From Myxococcales bacterium (GTDB lineage: Bacteria > Myxococcota > Myxococcia > Myxococcales > Myxococcaceae), in NCBI GenBank assembly GCA_016191815.1, contig JACPVI010000001.1, positions 1 through 40,189 of the forward strand: a stretch of DNA of 40,189 nt. Direction: 5' to 3'. The notes under the pieces were generated by a model, which made no database searches, had not been told where the DNA came from, and saw only the letters and a list, made by a program, of their open reading frames with translations. This document shows, piece by piece, positions 1 through 8,203 of this stretch. The position numbers were made by a program, and so were the translations under genes. Each line of letters starts with the position of its first letter. Positions within the stretch are counted from its first letter, which is position 1.

Positions 1-311
1 GGCGCGAGGATGCGGAGCCCAGCGAGGTGCACCAAGCCCAAACGAAGGGCGTCGAGGACGGCGGGGAAGCGGCGGGCGAGCCGGGCCACCTGGATGTGGG
101 TGTAGGCGACGTCCTCGGAGAAGCCGAGCTCGGCGACGCAGAAGGCGAACATCGAAGAGAAGGCGCGGCCGAGGTACAGCTTCCTGGCGTCGACTTCGCC
201 TATGTGCAGCAGCAGGTCCGCGGTGGTGGCGAGGGAGCGGCGGACGAGGGTGCGGGTGGCGTCGAGGAGCTCTTCGTCGCCCAGCTTCTGGAGGCAGAGG
301 TCGGTCGTCAT
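1..311 (-). CDS. HNH-endonuclease-type protein, N-terminal part (runs off window)
   Basis: The minus strand reads 103 codons from an ATG at 311 to the window edge without a stop. The protein starts MTTDLCLQKLGDEELLDATR and continues with a helical segment containing LLLHIGEVDARKLYLGRA and FCVAELGFSEDVAY. This resembles the N-terminal helical region of a family of HNH endonucleases common in myxobacteria, in which the catalytic HNH lies far downstream; that part is outside the window, so the enzymatic call rests on recall of the family. The start is favoured by a GAGG just upstream (minus 317-314). A perfect 12-bp palindrome, CGTGGTACCACG (318-329), lies immediately upstream of the ribosome-binding site. 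The overlapping plus-strand open frames are antisense shadows. Confidence 0.6.
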   Translation of the reverse strand, partial: MTTDLCLQKLGDEELLDATRTLVRRSLATTADLLLHIGEVDARKLYLGRAFSSMFAFCVAELGFSEDVAYTHIQVARLARRFPAVLDALRLGLVHLAGLRILA

Positions 312-749
312 GAGCCTCGTGGTACCACGCACTCTTCCGGCGTCCGCCGTTGGCGAATGGGCGGCGAAGTCGCCCCGAGAGCCGCGCCCAGGCGGCCGCG
401 GGCGTTTGCGCGCCGTGGGGAGGCTGCTGCGCAATTGAGGAGGCATCTGTCGCGAGAGGTGGCGTCGTGGAGCGACGCCGCTCCGAAAATGTGTCAAGCG
501 AAAAACGACGTCGCGGCCGCGCGCCAGCAGCCGAGTCAGCCTGGCGCCGAGGCGGTCTCGAGGAGGGCGGCAAGCAAGCGGTCCGAAAAGGGAGAAACCC
601 AAGTCTGAGCCTGCGTCCTTAGAGTAGCGGCAGTGTCGTCATTGCGCCTCGATGACTGCGTGCGGCGCAAGCGAGGCGGTTGCCCTGGCCGCGATCCGAA
701 TCGTGTCCACCGGTACAGCCGACTCCCTCGAGCACGAGCACGACAGCCC
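312..749. other. Non-coding stretch between HNH-like gene and arsR-like gene
   Basis: I see no convincing gene here. Open frames on both strands are Arg/Ala-rich and look like high-GC chance frames. The only structure noted is a 6-bp stem (GGAGCG/CGCTCC, 469-484) next to a TTGACA on the minus strand (497-492). The latter could be a -35 box for the HNH-like gene, but no matching -10 box follows at normal spacing. Confidence 0.4.
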
Positions 750-779
750 TTGACATTTAAATAAGCACGCGCTTATACG
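750..779 (+). promoter_or_regulatory. arsR-like promoter with palindromic operator
   Basis: A consensus -35 box TTGACA (750-755) is followed 17-18 nt later by TTATAC/TATACG (773-779). The spacer and -10 carry an inverted repeat, ATAAGC-ACGC-GCTTAT (761-776), a plausible binding site for the dimeric repressor encoded directly downstream. The AT-rich patch stands out from its surroundings. The GTG start codon at 786 lies about 7 nt after the -10 box, so the transcript may be leaderless. Autorepression is inferred from the ArsR family. Confidence 0.6.
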
Positions 780-785
780 TCGGCC

Positions 786-1103
786 GTGCAGCGAGAGGAC
801 GCCATCTTCCGCGCCCTGGGGGACCCGAGCCGGCGCGCCATTTACGAGCGCCTCGCGCGTGGAGAGGCGCCGGTGAAGGACCTCGCCGCCCGGTTCGAGA
901 TCTCGCAGCCGGCGATCTCCCAGCACCTGGCGAAGCTCCGCGGCGTCGGCCTGGTGTCCGAGCGGCGCGAGGGTCGCTTCGTCTACTACCAGGTCGAGCC
1001 CGAGGGGCTACGGCCGCTCATCGATTGGATCGCCCATTACCGGGCGTTCTGGCCGGAGCGGGTCAACCGCCTGAGGAAGTTGCTCAAGGAGATGGATGAA
1101 TGA
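786..1103 (+). CDS. ArsR-family transcriptional repressor
   Basis: This 105-residue protein has the ArsR winged-helix layout: IFRALGDPSRRAIYERLARG (helices 1-2), the helix-turn-helix FEISQPAISQHLAKLRGVGLV (about 38-58), and the wing RREGRFVYYQVEPEG. It lacks the Cys-rich metal site of true ArsR/SmtB sensors. It belongs with the subgroup that controls SRPBCC/AHSA1 partner genes, and its partner follows with a 4-nt overlap (ATGA, 1100-1103). The GTG at 786 is chosen because it follows the promoter directly and the family starts near this point. It probably represses its own two-gene operon through the palindrome at 761-776. The family is secure; the ligand is unknown. Confidence 0.85.
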   Translation: MQREDAIFRALGDPSRRAIYERLARGEAPVKDLAARFEISQPAISQHLAKLRGVGLVSERREGRFVYYQVEPEGLRPLIDWIAHYRAFWPERVNRLRKLLKEMDE

Positions 1104-1381
1104 GTGGCAGAGCCGAAACCCAGACGATCAGCCTTTCGTGGGACCTCCCGCACCCGCCGGCGAAGGTCTGGCGCGCGCTCACCGAGCCGGAGCTGCTGGC
1201 AAAGTGGCTGATGGCGAATGACCTGCGGCTCGCGGTCGGGCACCGCTTCACCTTGAAGCAGGAACCCACGCCGTGGTGGGACGGGATGGTGCATTGCGAG
1301 GTGCTGGAGATCGAACCACCCAAGCGCATCCGCACCTCGTGGCGGAGAGGCCTGGCGGCGCTGCTCGCCCACCTCGGCTGA
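1100..1381 (+). CDS. AHSA1/SRPBCC-domain protein, internally shortened
   Basis: The 93-residue product begins like an AHSA1/START-like protein: ISLSWDLPHPPAKVWRALTEPELLAKWLM, then GHRFTL and VLEIEPPKRIRTSW. AHSA1 proteins usually have 140-160 residues. Here the usual middle and final beta strands are missing and the chain jumps to RGLAALLAHLG, which resembles the closing helix of the family. An in-frame internal deletion of about 50 residues is the simplest reading, so the fold is probably damaged. It overlaps the repressor stop by 4 nt and is translationally coupled to it. Family members bind small hydrophobic ligands; no function is claimed for this shortened form. Confidence 0.65.
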   Translation: MSGRAETQTISLSWDLPHPPAKVWRALTEPELLAKWLMANDLRLAVGHRFTLKQEPTPWWDGMVHCEVLEIEPPKRIRTSWRRGLAALLAHLG

Positions 1382-1510
1382 TCGGCCGCGGCCCCCGCCC
1401 TCTCGGCCAGGCAGGCCTTTCGGGCTGACGAAAAGCGCCTTCGCCCTTGCGCGCCGCCTCCTCGCTGGCTTGACTGTGCCCCCTCACCAGCAGCCACAAC
1501 GGGATCCGCC

Positions 1511-4309
1511 ATGAGCAAGAAGACCTTCATCTACGCCTTCGAGGAGGGCGACGGGAAAAACAAGATGCTGCTCGGCGGCAAGGGGGCCAACCTCTGCGAG
1601 ATGACGCAGATCGGCATCAACGTGCCTCCCGGCTTCACCATCACCACCGAGGCCTGCCTCGCCTACCTCGAGAGGAACCAGCTCCCCGAGGGCCTGATGG
1701 AGGAGGTCCGCCGCCACACGCAGCGGGTGGAGAAGAAGGTCGGCAGGGCCTTCGGCAACAAGGACAACCCGCTCTTGGTCTCGGTGCGCTCCGGCTCGGC
1801 CCTCTCCATGCCGGGGATGATGGACACCATCCTCAACCTGGGCCTCAACGAGGAGACGCTGCAAGGCCTCGTCAAGCAGACCCAAAACCCCCGCTTCGCC
1901 TACGACGCCTACCGGCGCTTCATCCAGCTCTTCGGCAAGGTGGCGCTGGGAGTCCCCGATGGGCCGTTCGACGCGGAGATGGCGGCGGTGAAGGCCAAGT
2001 ACAAGGCCAAGCAGGACGTGGACCTCAACGCCGACCACCTGAGCGAGCTGGCCTCGCGCTTCATCCAAGTGGTGGAGAAGGCCACCCAGAAGCCCTTCCC
2101 CAAGGACCCCTACCAGCAGCTCGAGGAGGCGGTGAAGGCCGTCTTCCGCTCCTGGATGGGCAGGCGCGCGGTGGACTACCGCAAGCAGTTCAAGATAACC
2201 CCGGAGAAGGCCAACGGCACCGCCGCGAACATCGTGGCGATGGTGTTCGGGAACATGGGCAACGACTCCGGCACCGGAGTCGGCTTCACCCGCGACCCCG
2301 GCACCGGGGAGAACGTCCTCTACGGAGACTACCTGGTGAACGCCCAGGGCGAGGACGTGGTGGCGGGCATCCGCACTCCCAAGCATCTCGCCGCGATGGC
2401 GCAAGAGATGCCTGCCATTCACAAGCAACTGCTCGAGCTGCGCCAGAAGCTCGAGTCCCACTACAGAGAGGTGCAGGACTTCGAGTTCACCATCGAGAAA
2501 GGCGTCCTCTACTGCCTGCAGACGCGCAACGGGAAGATGAACGCCCAGGCGATGGTGCGCTCCTCGGTGGAGATGCACCAGCAGGGGCTCATCTCCAAGG
2601 AGCAGGCGCTCCTGCGGATCGACCCCATGCTGCTCGAGCAGCTGCTGGTGCCCTCCTTGCCGCCGGGCTTCAAGGGCAAGCCCTTGGCCACCGGGCTCTC
2701 GGCCTCGCCGGGCGCCGCCTCGGGGAAGGTGGTCTTCGACGCCGACACCGCCGAGGAGCGGGGCAAGCTGGGGGAGAAGTTGATCCTGGTCCGCGAGGAG
2801 ACCAAGCCCGAGGACATCCACGGCTTCTTCGCGGCGCGGGGCATCCTCACCAGCCGGGGCGGGAAGACTTCTCACGCGGCGGTGGTGGCGCGCGGCATGG
2901 GCAAGCCCTGCGTCTCGGGGGCGGAGTCCATCCACGTGGACGTGCGCGAGAAGCTGGCCCGGGTGGGCGACACCGTGCTCCGCGAGGGCGACACCATCAC
3001 CATCGACGGCTCCACCGGTCACGTCTACGCGGGGGAGGTGCCCACCGTCGAGCCGGAGTTCTCCTCCGAGCTGCAGACTCTGCTCAGCGGGGCCGACGAG
3101 GTGGCCGCGATCCGGGTGAGGGCGAACGCGGACACTCCGGGCTCGGCCTCCAAGGCGCGCAAGTACGGCGCCCGCGGCATCGGCCTGTGCCGCACCGAGC
3201 GGATGTTCAACGACGTGGACCGGCTGCCGATCGTCCAGGAGATGATCCTCGCCGAGAGCAAGGAGCAAAGGCAGGCGGCGCTGGATCGGCTCTTGCCCAT
3301 CCAGCGGAACGACTTCGTCGGCATCTTCAAGGCGATGGAGGGGCTGCCGGTGACGGTGCGGCTACTCGATCCGCCGATCCATGAGTTCCTCCCCACCGCC
3401 CAGCAGCTCGAGACCGAGCTGGGCCAGCTCCGCGAGCTGCGGAGCTCGGTGAAGGGGATGGCCGAGCTGCCGGAGAGCCTGAGGCTCGTGGACCCCGAGC
3501 TGTTGAGGGAGAACGGCGGCAGCCTGGAGAAGCTGAGGGCCACCCTCCAGTCCTACGTGGAGTCGGGGAAGCTGGACGCGCTCATCACAAGGCGCGAAGC
3601 GATGCTCAAGAAGGTGCGGGCGCTCTTCGAGGTGAACCCGATGCTCGGGCACCGGGGAGTGCGGCTGGGCATCACCTACCCGGAGATCTACGCCATGCAG
3701 GCGCGGGCCATCCTGGAAGCCGCCGCGGACTGCCAGAAGCAGGGCGTGCAGGTCTTGCCGGAGATCATGGTCCCCCAGGTGTGCGCCGCGCTGGAGCTGA
3801 TGAAGGTGAAGGCGATGGTCCAGGAGGCCCACGCCCAGGTGGAGCGCGAGCGCGGGGTGAAGGTGAGCTACCTGTTCGGGACGATGATCGAGGTGGTGCG
3901 GGCCTGCATGCGCGCATCGTCGATCGCCGAGGTGGCGGAGTTCTTCTCCTTCGGCACCAACGACCTGACCCAGGCCACCTACTCGTTCAGCCGCGAGGAC
4001 GCGGAGAACAAGTTCCTCCCCGCCTACATCGAGCTGGGCATCCTGAAGAACAACCCGTTCGAAATCCTCGACGAGGAAGGGGTGGGCCGGCTGATGGCGA
4101 TGGCGGTGACGTGGGGCCGGGAGAAGAACCCCACGCTCAAGGTGGGGATCTGCGGCGAGCACGGCGGCCAGCCGGAGGCCATCCGTTTCTGCTGCCAGGT
4201 GGGGCTGGACTACGTGTCCTGCTCCGGGCCCAGGGTCCCGGTGGCCCGCCTGGCGGCCGCCCACGCCAAGCTCCAGGAAAAGGATCGGCCAGCGGTCACC
4301 TTCGACTGA
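1511..4309 (+). CDS. ppdK: Pyruvate, phosphate dikinase
   Basis: This 932-residue protein matches bacterial PPDK along its length. It interconverts pyruvate, ATP and phosphate with PEP, AMP and pyrophosphate in the cytoplasm. The N-terminal ATP-grasp part includes LLGGKGANLCEMTQIGINVP (about 20-39). The swivelling phosphohistidine domain carries GGKTSHAAVVARG with the catalytic histidine at residue 455. The C-terminal PEP/pyruvate TIM barrel includes RMF and GICGEHGG with the conserved Cys. It appears to be a single-gene unit: the AHSA1 fragment ends 129 nt upstream, where a TTGACT (1470-1475) could be a -35 box. With the PTS cluster 20 kb away it gives this locus two PEP-handling systems, but they share no visible regulation. 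No defects seen. Confidence 0.97.
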   Translation: MSKKTFIYAFEEGDGKNKMLLGGKGANLCEMTQIGINVPPGFTITTEACLAYLERNQLPEGLMEEVRRHTQRVEKKVGRAFGNKDNPLLVSVRSGSALSMPGMMDTILNLGLNEETLQGLVKQTQNPRFAYDAYRRFIQLFGKVALGVPDGPFDAEMAAVKAKYKAKQDVDLNADHLSELASRFIQVVEKATQKPFPKDPYQQLEEAVKAVFRSWMGRRAVDYRKQFKITPEKANGTAANIVAMVFGNMGNDSGTGVGFTRDPGTGENVLYGDYLVNAQGEDVVAGIRTPKHLAAMAQEMPAIHKQLLELRQKLESHYREVQDFEFTIEKGVLYCLQTRNGKMNAQAMVRSSVEMHQQGLISKEQALLRIDPMLLEQLLVPSLPPGFKGKPLATGLSASPGAASGKVVFDADTAEERGKLGEKLILVREETKPEDIHGFFAARGILTSRGGKTSHAAVVARGMGKPCVSGAESIHVDVREKLARVGDTVLREGDTITIDGSTGHVYAGEVPTVEPEFSSELQTLLSGADEVAAIRVRANADTPGSASKARKYGARGIGLCRTERMFNDVDRLPIVQEMILAESKEQRQAALDRLLPIQRNDFVGIFKAMEGLPVTVRLLDPPIHEFLPTAQQLETELGQLRELRSSVKGMAELPESLRLVDPELLRENGGSLEKLRATLQSYVESGKLDALITRREAMLKKVRALFEVNPMLGHRGVRLGITYPEIYAMQARAILEAAADCQKQGVQVLPEIMVPQVCAALELMKVKAMVQEAHAQVERERGVKVSYLFGTMIEVVRACMRASSIAEVAEFFSFGTNDLTQATYSFSREDAENKFLPAYIELGILKNNPFEILDEEGVGRLMAMAVTWGREKNPTLKVGICGEHGGQPEAIRFCCQVGLDYVSCSGPRVPVARLAAAHAKLQEKDRPAVTFD

Positions 4310-4387
4310 GTCACTGCGCCGAGGCGTGCTTGGCACCAGCGCGGCTGTGGAGAGACGCGGGGGAGTCGGCCTGACGGACTTCGTGTC

Positions 4388-4412
4388 CCGGCGCGCTGGC
4401 GGAGCGCGCCGG
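4388..4412 (+). terminator. GC-rich hairpin after ppdK
   Basis: A perfect 10-bp stem, CCGGCGCGCT/AGCGCGCCGG, with a GGCGG loop lies 78 nt after the ppdK stop and before the lipase gene. No U-tract follows, so it is either a weak intrinsic terminator or an RNA-stabilising structure. Confidence 0.4.
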
Positions 4413-4499
4413 TAAGAAGGGCCAGAAGAGCGGACCGGTCCCTGGTAGGGTCCGCCAGTTCTTCGAAGCGCCCGTCCACTTCGACTTGGGAGGTCCAAG

Positions 4500-5735
4500 G
4501 TGCCCAGCGCAATACAGAGGGTGTTCTTCCCCGTCGCGTTCACCGCCGCATTCGGCTCCGTGGCGTCCGAGGACATGGCGACCCAGATCGAGCACGCGAA
4601 GGTCGAGCGCCTCGCCAAGGACCACATCTACGCCTACGGGAAGGCGGGCGGGATGAGCGGGGACGACGCCACCCGCGCGGCGATGAAGAAAGATGGCTTC
4701 GACGTCAAGGCCTCCATCGAAGACTCGGACCTCAAGCTCCAGAAAGGAGAGGTGGTGGAGAAGGAGGCGGGGTTCGCCGCGATGGTGGTCGAACCCCCCG
4801 GCAACACGGTTTACCTCGTCTTCCGCGGGACCGATGACGCGACCGACGTCGGGGACTACCTTTCGCGAAAGGCAGACAAGGAAGGCCAGGGCGGCTACGA
4901 GGTCACCGTGGGCCGTGAGCAGTACGCGAAGTTCAAGAAGCAGCTCGATGCCGTCGTCGAGCGATACCGCAACACCGGCCGGAAGATCGTCGTCAGCGGC
5001 CACAGCCTCGGCGGCGCGCTGGCGCAGCGCTTCGTCGCCGATCACCCCGAGTTCGTGGACGAGATGATCCTCTTCCAGTCGCCCGGCGTGGAGAAGGAGC
5101 TGGTGGACAAGATGGACGCCCATGTGGCCAAGGGAGGCAAGTTCCCCAAGTCCAGGCTCTACGTCTCCGAGTGGGACAAGGTGCCGGACTTCGGCCATGG
5201 CCACATCGGGAACCCGGAGGTGGTGGTGGGCTCCTTCACGGGCCTGAACCAAAGGAGCGTGGTTGCCTCGCACCGCGTCTTCTTCAACCAGAAGGACAAG
5301 GCGAGGAGCCCCTACGGCGACAAGGCCGAGTACTCCTCGATCGCGAAGCTCTCCCACCGAAAGACGGTGAGCTACCTGGCGTACTCCCAGCACCGGAAGG
5401 TCGGCGGCGACCTGACGGGCCTGTCGGACGGAGAGCTGGTCGGGGTCGCGGGCACCTGGCAATCCAGCTGGGGACCGGTGACGCTCTCCCACCCCGCCCT
5501 TCAAGGCAATAGGCCGGCGCCGATCTCCGGCTCCTTCCAGCAGCCGAACGACGGGACCGGGACCATCACCGGCGGCTCGTGGAACCCGGCCACCGGGAGG
5601 CTGGAGTTCGAGTACTACCAGCCGTGGAACAAGATGCCTGGCAAGGCGACGTTGACCCTCTCGAAGGACGGCAAACAGTTGACCGGTGGCTACAAGCAAC
5701 CGAACGCCAGCGGCAGCTGGACCATGACCCGCTAG
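4500..5735 (+). CDS. Class-3-type alpha/beta-hydrolase lipase with beta-rich C-terminal domain
   Basis: The 411-residue protein contains a lipase-3-like core: VYLVFRGTDDATD, where the oxyanion region is expected, and IVVSGHSLGGALAQRF with the nucleophile in GHSLGG. It probably hydrolyses an ester or lipid. The N-terminus (RVFFPVAFTAAFGSVAS) could be a weak signal peptide. The GTG start at 4500 follows GGGAGG by 6 nt. The last 90 residues or so form a separate Gly/Trp-rich unit with repeated short strands (GTWQSSWG, ISGSFQQP, GTITGGSW, LTGGYKQP, SGSWTMTR), resembling a small antiparallel barrel. It may mediate binding or anchoring. The gene is convergent with the permease gene, only 9 nt away. 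Substrate unknown. Confidence 0.75.
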   Translation: MPSAIQRVFFPVAFTAAFGSVASEDMATQIEHAKVERLAKDHIYAYGKAGGMSGDDATRAAMKKDGFDVKASIEDSDLKLQKGEVVEKEAGFAAMVVEPPGNTVYLVFRGTDDATDVGDYLSRKADKEGQGGYEVTVGREQYAKFKKQLDAVVERYRNTGRKIVVSGHSLGGALAQRFVADHPEFVDEMILFQSPGVEKELVDKMDAHVAKGGKFPKSRLYVSEWDKVPDFGHGHIGNPEVVVGSFTGLNQRSVVASHRVFFNQKDKARSPYGDKAEYSSIAKLSHRKTVSYLAYSQHRKVGGDLTGLSDGELVGVAGTWQSSWGPVTLSHPALQGNRPAPISGSFQQPNDGTGTITGGSWNPATGRLEFEYYQPWNKMPGKATLTLSKDGKQLTGGYKQPNASGSWTMTR

Positions 5736-5744
5736 AGCGCCGCC

Positions 5745-7082
5745 TCAAAAGAGCGAGCCGGCCACCAGCAACAGCGCGTAGACGATCGCCACCGTCTGGA
5801 TCAGCGCGAAGCTCAACAACCCCACCGGCAAGAAGTCGAAGAAGCCGAAGCGCACCGGGGCGCCCAAAGGGTCGCGGAGATCCGCCCGCTCGGTGAGGAT
5901 CTGCGTCATCGGACCCGAGGTGGCGGCGGTGAGGAAGAGCGAGCTTCCCGCGCACACCGAGAGGGCCAGGCCGACGTACACCGCGGTGGGCGAGAGGCGG
6001 GCGGCGAGCGAGGCGGCCACGTCGAGCAGGGCCGCCATGCTCGGCCCGGCGGAGAAGAGCCCGGTCAGGATTCCCGCCAAGAGCAGGAACAGCACCAACT
6101 GAATCACCGACGGCACCGGGAGCGAGGTGAGCCCTCGGCCGATGGAGTCGAACACTCCGCTCTGGCGCACCGCGGACACCATCACGAATAGCGAGAGGAG
6201 GAACAGCACCGCCTCCACGTCCATCTTGGCCCGGATGACACGCTCCCCGGTCCTCGGCAAGACCGCCAGGGCGAGGCCGACGCCCAGCCAGCCGATCAGC
6301 TCCGGCCCCACTCCGCTCGAGGGAGGTACCCACACCCACGCCCCCAGCATCGCCAACAGGCACGCCGCGGTGGGCAGGAACAGCCGCCAGCTCAGCCGCA
6401 CCTTGCGGTAGAGCGCGCCCATCACCGCCAGAGAGAGCCGGGTGGCGACTGGCTCGCGTACCAGCCCCCGCTCGGGGCGCACCCGCACCATCACCACCAC
6501 GAGCAGCGCGGCGAGCGCCACCACCGTCGGCGGCGCCGCCGCCCAGAGGTAGCCCTGGAAGGTCATCACCCGCCGGCCGAGGAGCAGGATGGCCGGGAAG
6601 TCGCCGATCGGCGTGGCGGCGCCGCCCAGGTTGCACGCCACCAGGAGCACCCCCAGCGTCCAGGCCAAGTACCTCTGCCCCACTCCGAGCAGCTTGAGCA
6701 GGATGAGGAGGATCGGCAGCACCAGCAGCAACGCGGTGAGGTTGTTCACCAGGCCGGAGACCGCGTACATCGCCACCGCGAACAGCACCAGCACCCGCCT
6801 GGGCTCGCCCCGGCTCCAGCGAGTCACCGCCGCGGCGATGACGCCGAAGACGCGGGTGGCGACCAACAGCTCGGCGAGAAAGCCGAGGCCCACCAGGAGG
6901 ATCATCACGTCCCAGGGGACGTCGGCGAAGATGGCCCGGGTGGTGCCCACTCCGGTGAGGGCGGCCACCGCGCAGGAGAGGGCAGCGCCTCCGAGGGTGA
7001 GCAACAGCCGGTAGGAGGGCAACAGCGCCTGGGCCACCACGGTCAAGGCCAGGATGGAGGCCAACAGCAGCGGCGGTCCCAT
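5745..7082 (-). CDS. Ion-transporter-superfamily permease (ArsB/NhaD/CitM-like)
   Basis: An inner-membrane protein of 445 residues if it starts at the ATG at 7082, whose codon overlaps the previous stop (TGATG). An upstream extension in the same frame reads through the preceding gene and is rejected. About 11-12 hydrophobic segments are visible in two halves, each with a Gly/Asn-rich re-entrant-like stretch (GLVNNLTALLLVLP; CNLGGAATPIGDFPAI; AGPSMAALLD; CAGSSLFLTAATSGPM). The pattern of VNN and GG.ATPIGD resembles Na+/H+ antiporters and dicarboxylate or anion transporters of this superfamily. Substrate cannot be read from sequence. It is the last gene of the radical SAM operon, suggesting transport of a substrate, product or counter-ion. 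Confidence 0.8.
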   Translation of the reverse strand: MGPPLLLASILALTVVAQALLPSYRLLLTLGGAALSCAVAALTGVGTTRAIFADVPWDVMILLVGLGFLAELLVATRVFGVIAAAVTRWSRGEPRRVLVLFAVAMYAVSGLVNNLTALLLVLPILLILLKLLGVGQRYLAWTLGVLLVACNLGGAATPIGDFPAILLLGRRVMTFQGYLWAAAPPTVVALAALLVVVMVRVRPERGLVREPVATRLSLAVMGALYRKVRLSWRLFLPTAACLLAMLGAWVWVPPSSGVGPELIGWLGVGLALAVLPRTGERVIRAKMDVEAVLFLLSLFVMVSAVRQSGVFDSIGRGLTSLPVPSVIQLVLFLLLAGILTGLFSAGPSMAALLDVAASLAARLSPTAVYVGLALSVCAGSSLFLTAATSGPMTQILTERADLRDPLGAPVRFGFFDFLPVGLLSFALIQTVAIVYALLLVAGSLF

Positions 7083-7723
7083 CAGGCCCGCACCAGGTGG
7101 GAAAAGTCGGAGGCGGGCGCTTCCGAGAGCCAGCGAGGATAGAGGTACATCACGCTGCCCAAGACGTCCCACCCGACGATGGAACGGAATTGGGTGCGCA
7201 CGTCCGCCCCCATCACCCGGAGCCAGGCGGGGTCGACCCAGGTGCTCTCACCGCGGGTGCCGTAGAGGAAGGTGAGCAGCGCGCTGCGCCGGCCGGCGAG
7301 GCGGTGCAGGGAAGACAGCTCCACGGTCTCCAACCGCCGCTCGTGGTTGGCGACCACCCGCTCCCAGTCCACCGGGAAGGAGCTGTGGGCGAGCAGGGTG
7401 GCGCGGGTCTGGCCGAGCTTGGGCAACAGCGCGTCGAGGAACATCGCCTCGATTCCCACCACCAGGAGCCGGCTGGCTCCCTCGCAGGCGGCGAGGACCG
7501 AATCGGGCCCCACCTTTGGCTCGCGGCTGCCTTCCAGCCAGCGCCCCGCCACCGCGTCCAGCACCGGATAGGCGCGGCCGAGGAGGTCGCGCAGCTCCGA
7601 GACCAACGGCTCGCCGCCCTCGGCCGCCACCTCGCGCACGAAAAGCCAGGCGGCGCTGCACATGCCCAGCTCGCCCGCGGCCACGTGGAAGGCGGAGGCC
7701 ACCGCGGGGCCGAGCCGGCTCAA
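7082..7723 (-). CDS. Unrecognised 213-residue protein of the radical SAM operon
   Basis: I do not recognise this family. The start is taken as TTG at 7723, overlapping the previous stop as TTGA, with GGAGGAGG just upstream; longer in-frame starts would read through the preceding gene. The first half is helical (VASAFHVAAGELGMCSAAWLF, LVSELRDLLGRAYPVLDAVAGRWL). The middle has a Rossmann-like strand-helix (ASRLLVVGIEAMFLDALLPKL) followed by RATLLAHSSFPVDWERV and LHRLAGRRSALLTFLYG. The C-terminus is Trp/Tyr-rich. No signal peptide or membrane segment is seen, so it is probably cytoplasmic. The stop overlaps the permease start by one nucleotide, implying coordinated synthesis. Confidence 0.6.
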   Translation of the reverse strand: MSRLGPAVASAFHVAAGELGMCSAAWLFVREVAAEGGEPLVSELRDLLGRAYPVLDAVAGRWLEGSREPKVGPDSVLAACEGASRLLVVGIEAMFLDALLPKLGQTRATLLAHSSFPVDWERVVANHERRLETVELSSLHRLAGRRSALLTFLYGTRGESTWVDPAWLRVMGADVRTQFRSIVGWDVLGSVMYLYPRWLSEAPASDFSHLVRA

Positions 7724-8196
7724 GGCGCCCCTCCTCCGGAGCGCTCGAGCAGCGCGGAGATGAGGCAGAGCATCGCGGCGTTGGCCAACGAGTGCTGGGG
7801 CGGCCCATCGGTGAGGCAGTCGATCATCGCCTCCTGGGCGGCGGAGCCGGCGGGGGCGAGCCGCTCGAGCACCTTTCTCGGGAAGGAGAGCGGGTAGAAG
7901 CCGTCCTCTCCCACGTCGATGTGGGGCGGCAGGCGCATGGGCACTGGCACCGACGGCCCTTGGCTCTCCGGGGAAGCTTTGGCCGCGTCCAGGAGCTGGC
8001 CGAGCAGCGAGAGGAGCACGAAGTTGGCCCCCCGGTGGTGCGCCGGCCCCTCGTCCAGCACGCAGCGGAGGACGAAGGCGCGGTCCGCGGCCTCGGGGAC
8101 CCATCGAGCGAGCAGCTTGTCGATGCGTTCCCGGTCGATGAAGGAGGCGATGGCCGAGGACGGCAAGTGGCGGCGCGGAGGAGGAGGCTGCGCCAT
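7720..8196 (-). CDS. Internally duplicated helical protein with two GPxH..AN repeats
   Basis: I do not recognise this 158-residue protein, but it contains two copies of one unit. The first is about 44-75 (VLRCVLDEGPAHHRGANFVL continuing LSLLGQLLDAA) and the second about 120-151 (MIDCLTDGPPQHSLANAAML continuing CLISALLER). The shared pattern is D-(E)-G-P-x-x-H-x-x-A-N followed by a Leu-rich helix. Between them lies a Pro-rich stretch (PVPMRLPPHIDVGEDGFYPL). It is probably a cytoplasmic all-helical protein; the paired His residues could be a ligand or metal site, which is inference. The ATG at 8196 lies 7 nt after the upstream stop, and the stop overlaps the next start. Confidence 0.65.
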   Translation of the reverse strand: MAQPPPPRRHLPSSAIASFIDRERIDKLLARWVPEAADRAFVLRCVLDEGPAHHRGANFVLLSLLGQLLDAAKASPESQGPSVPVPMRLPPHIDVGEDGFYPLSFPRKVLERLAPAGSAAQEAMIDCLTDGPPQHSLANAAMLCLISALLERSGGGAP

Positions 8197-8203
8197 CTGG
8201 CCT

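Noticed and set aside
27-608. 193-codon plus-strand frame at the window start
   Set aside because: Antisense to the HNH-like N-terminus and otherwise Ala/Arg-rich without motifs.
1484-3268. 594-codon minus-strand open frame opposite ppdK
   Set aside because: Leu/His/Gly-rich antisense shadow of a highly conserved enzyme.
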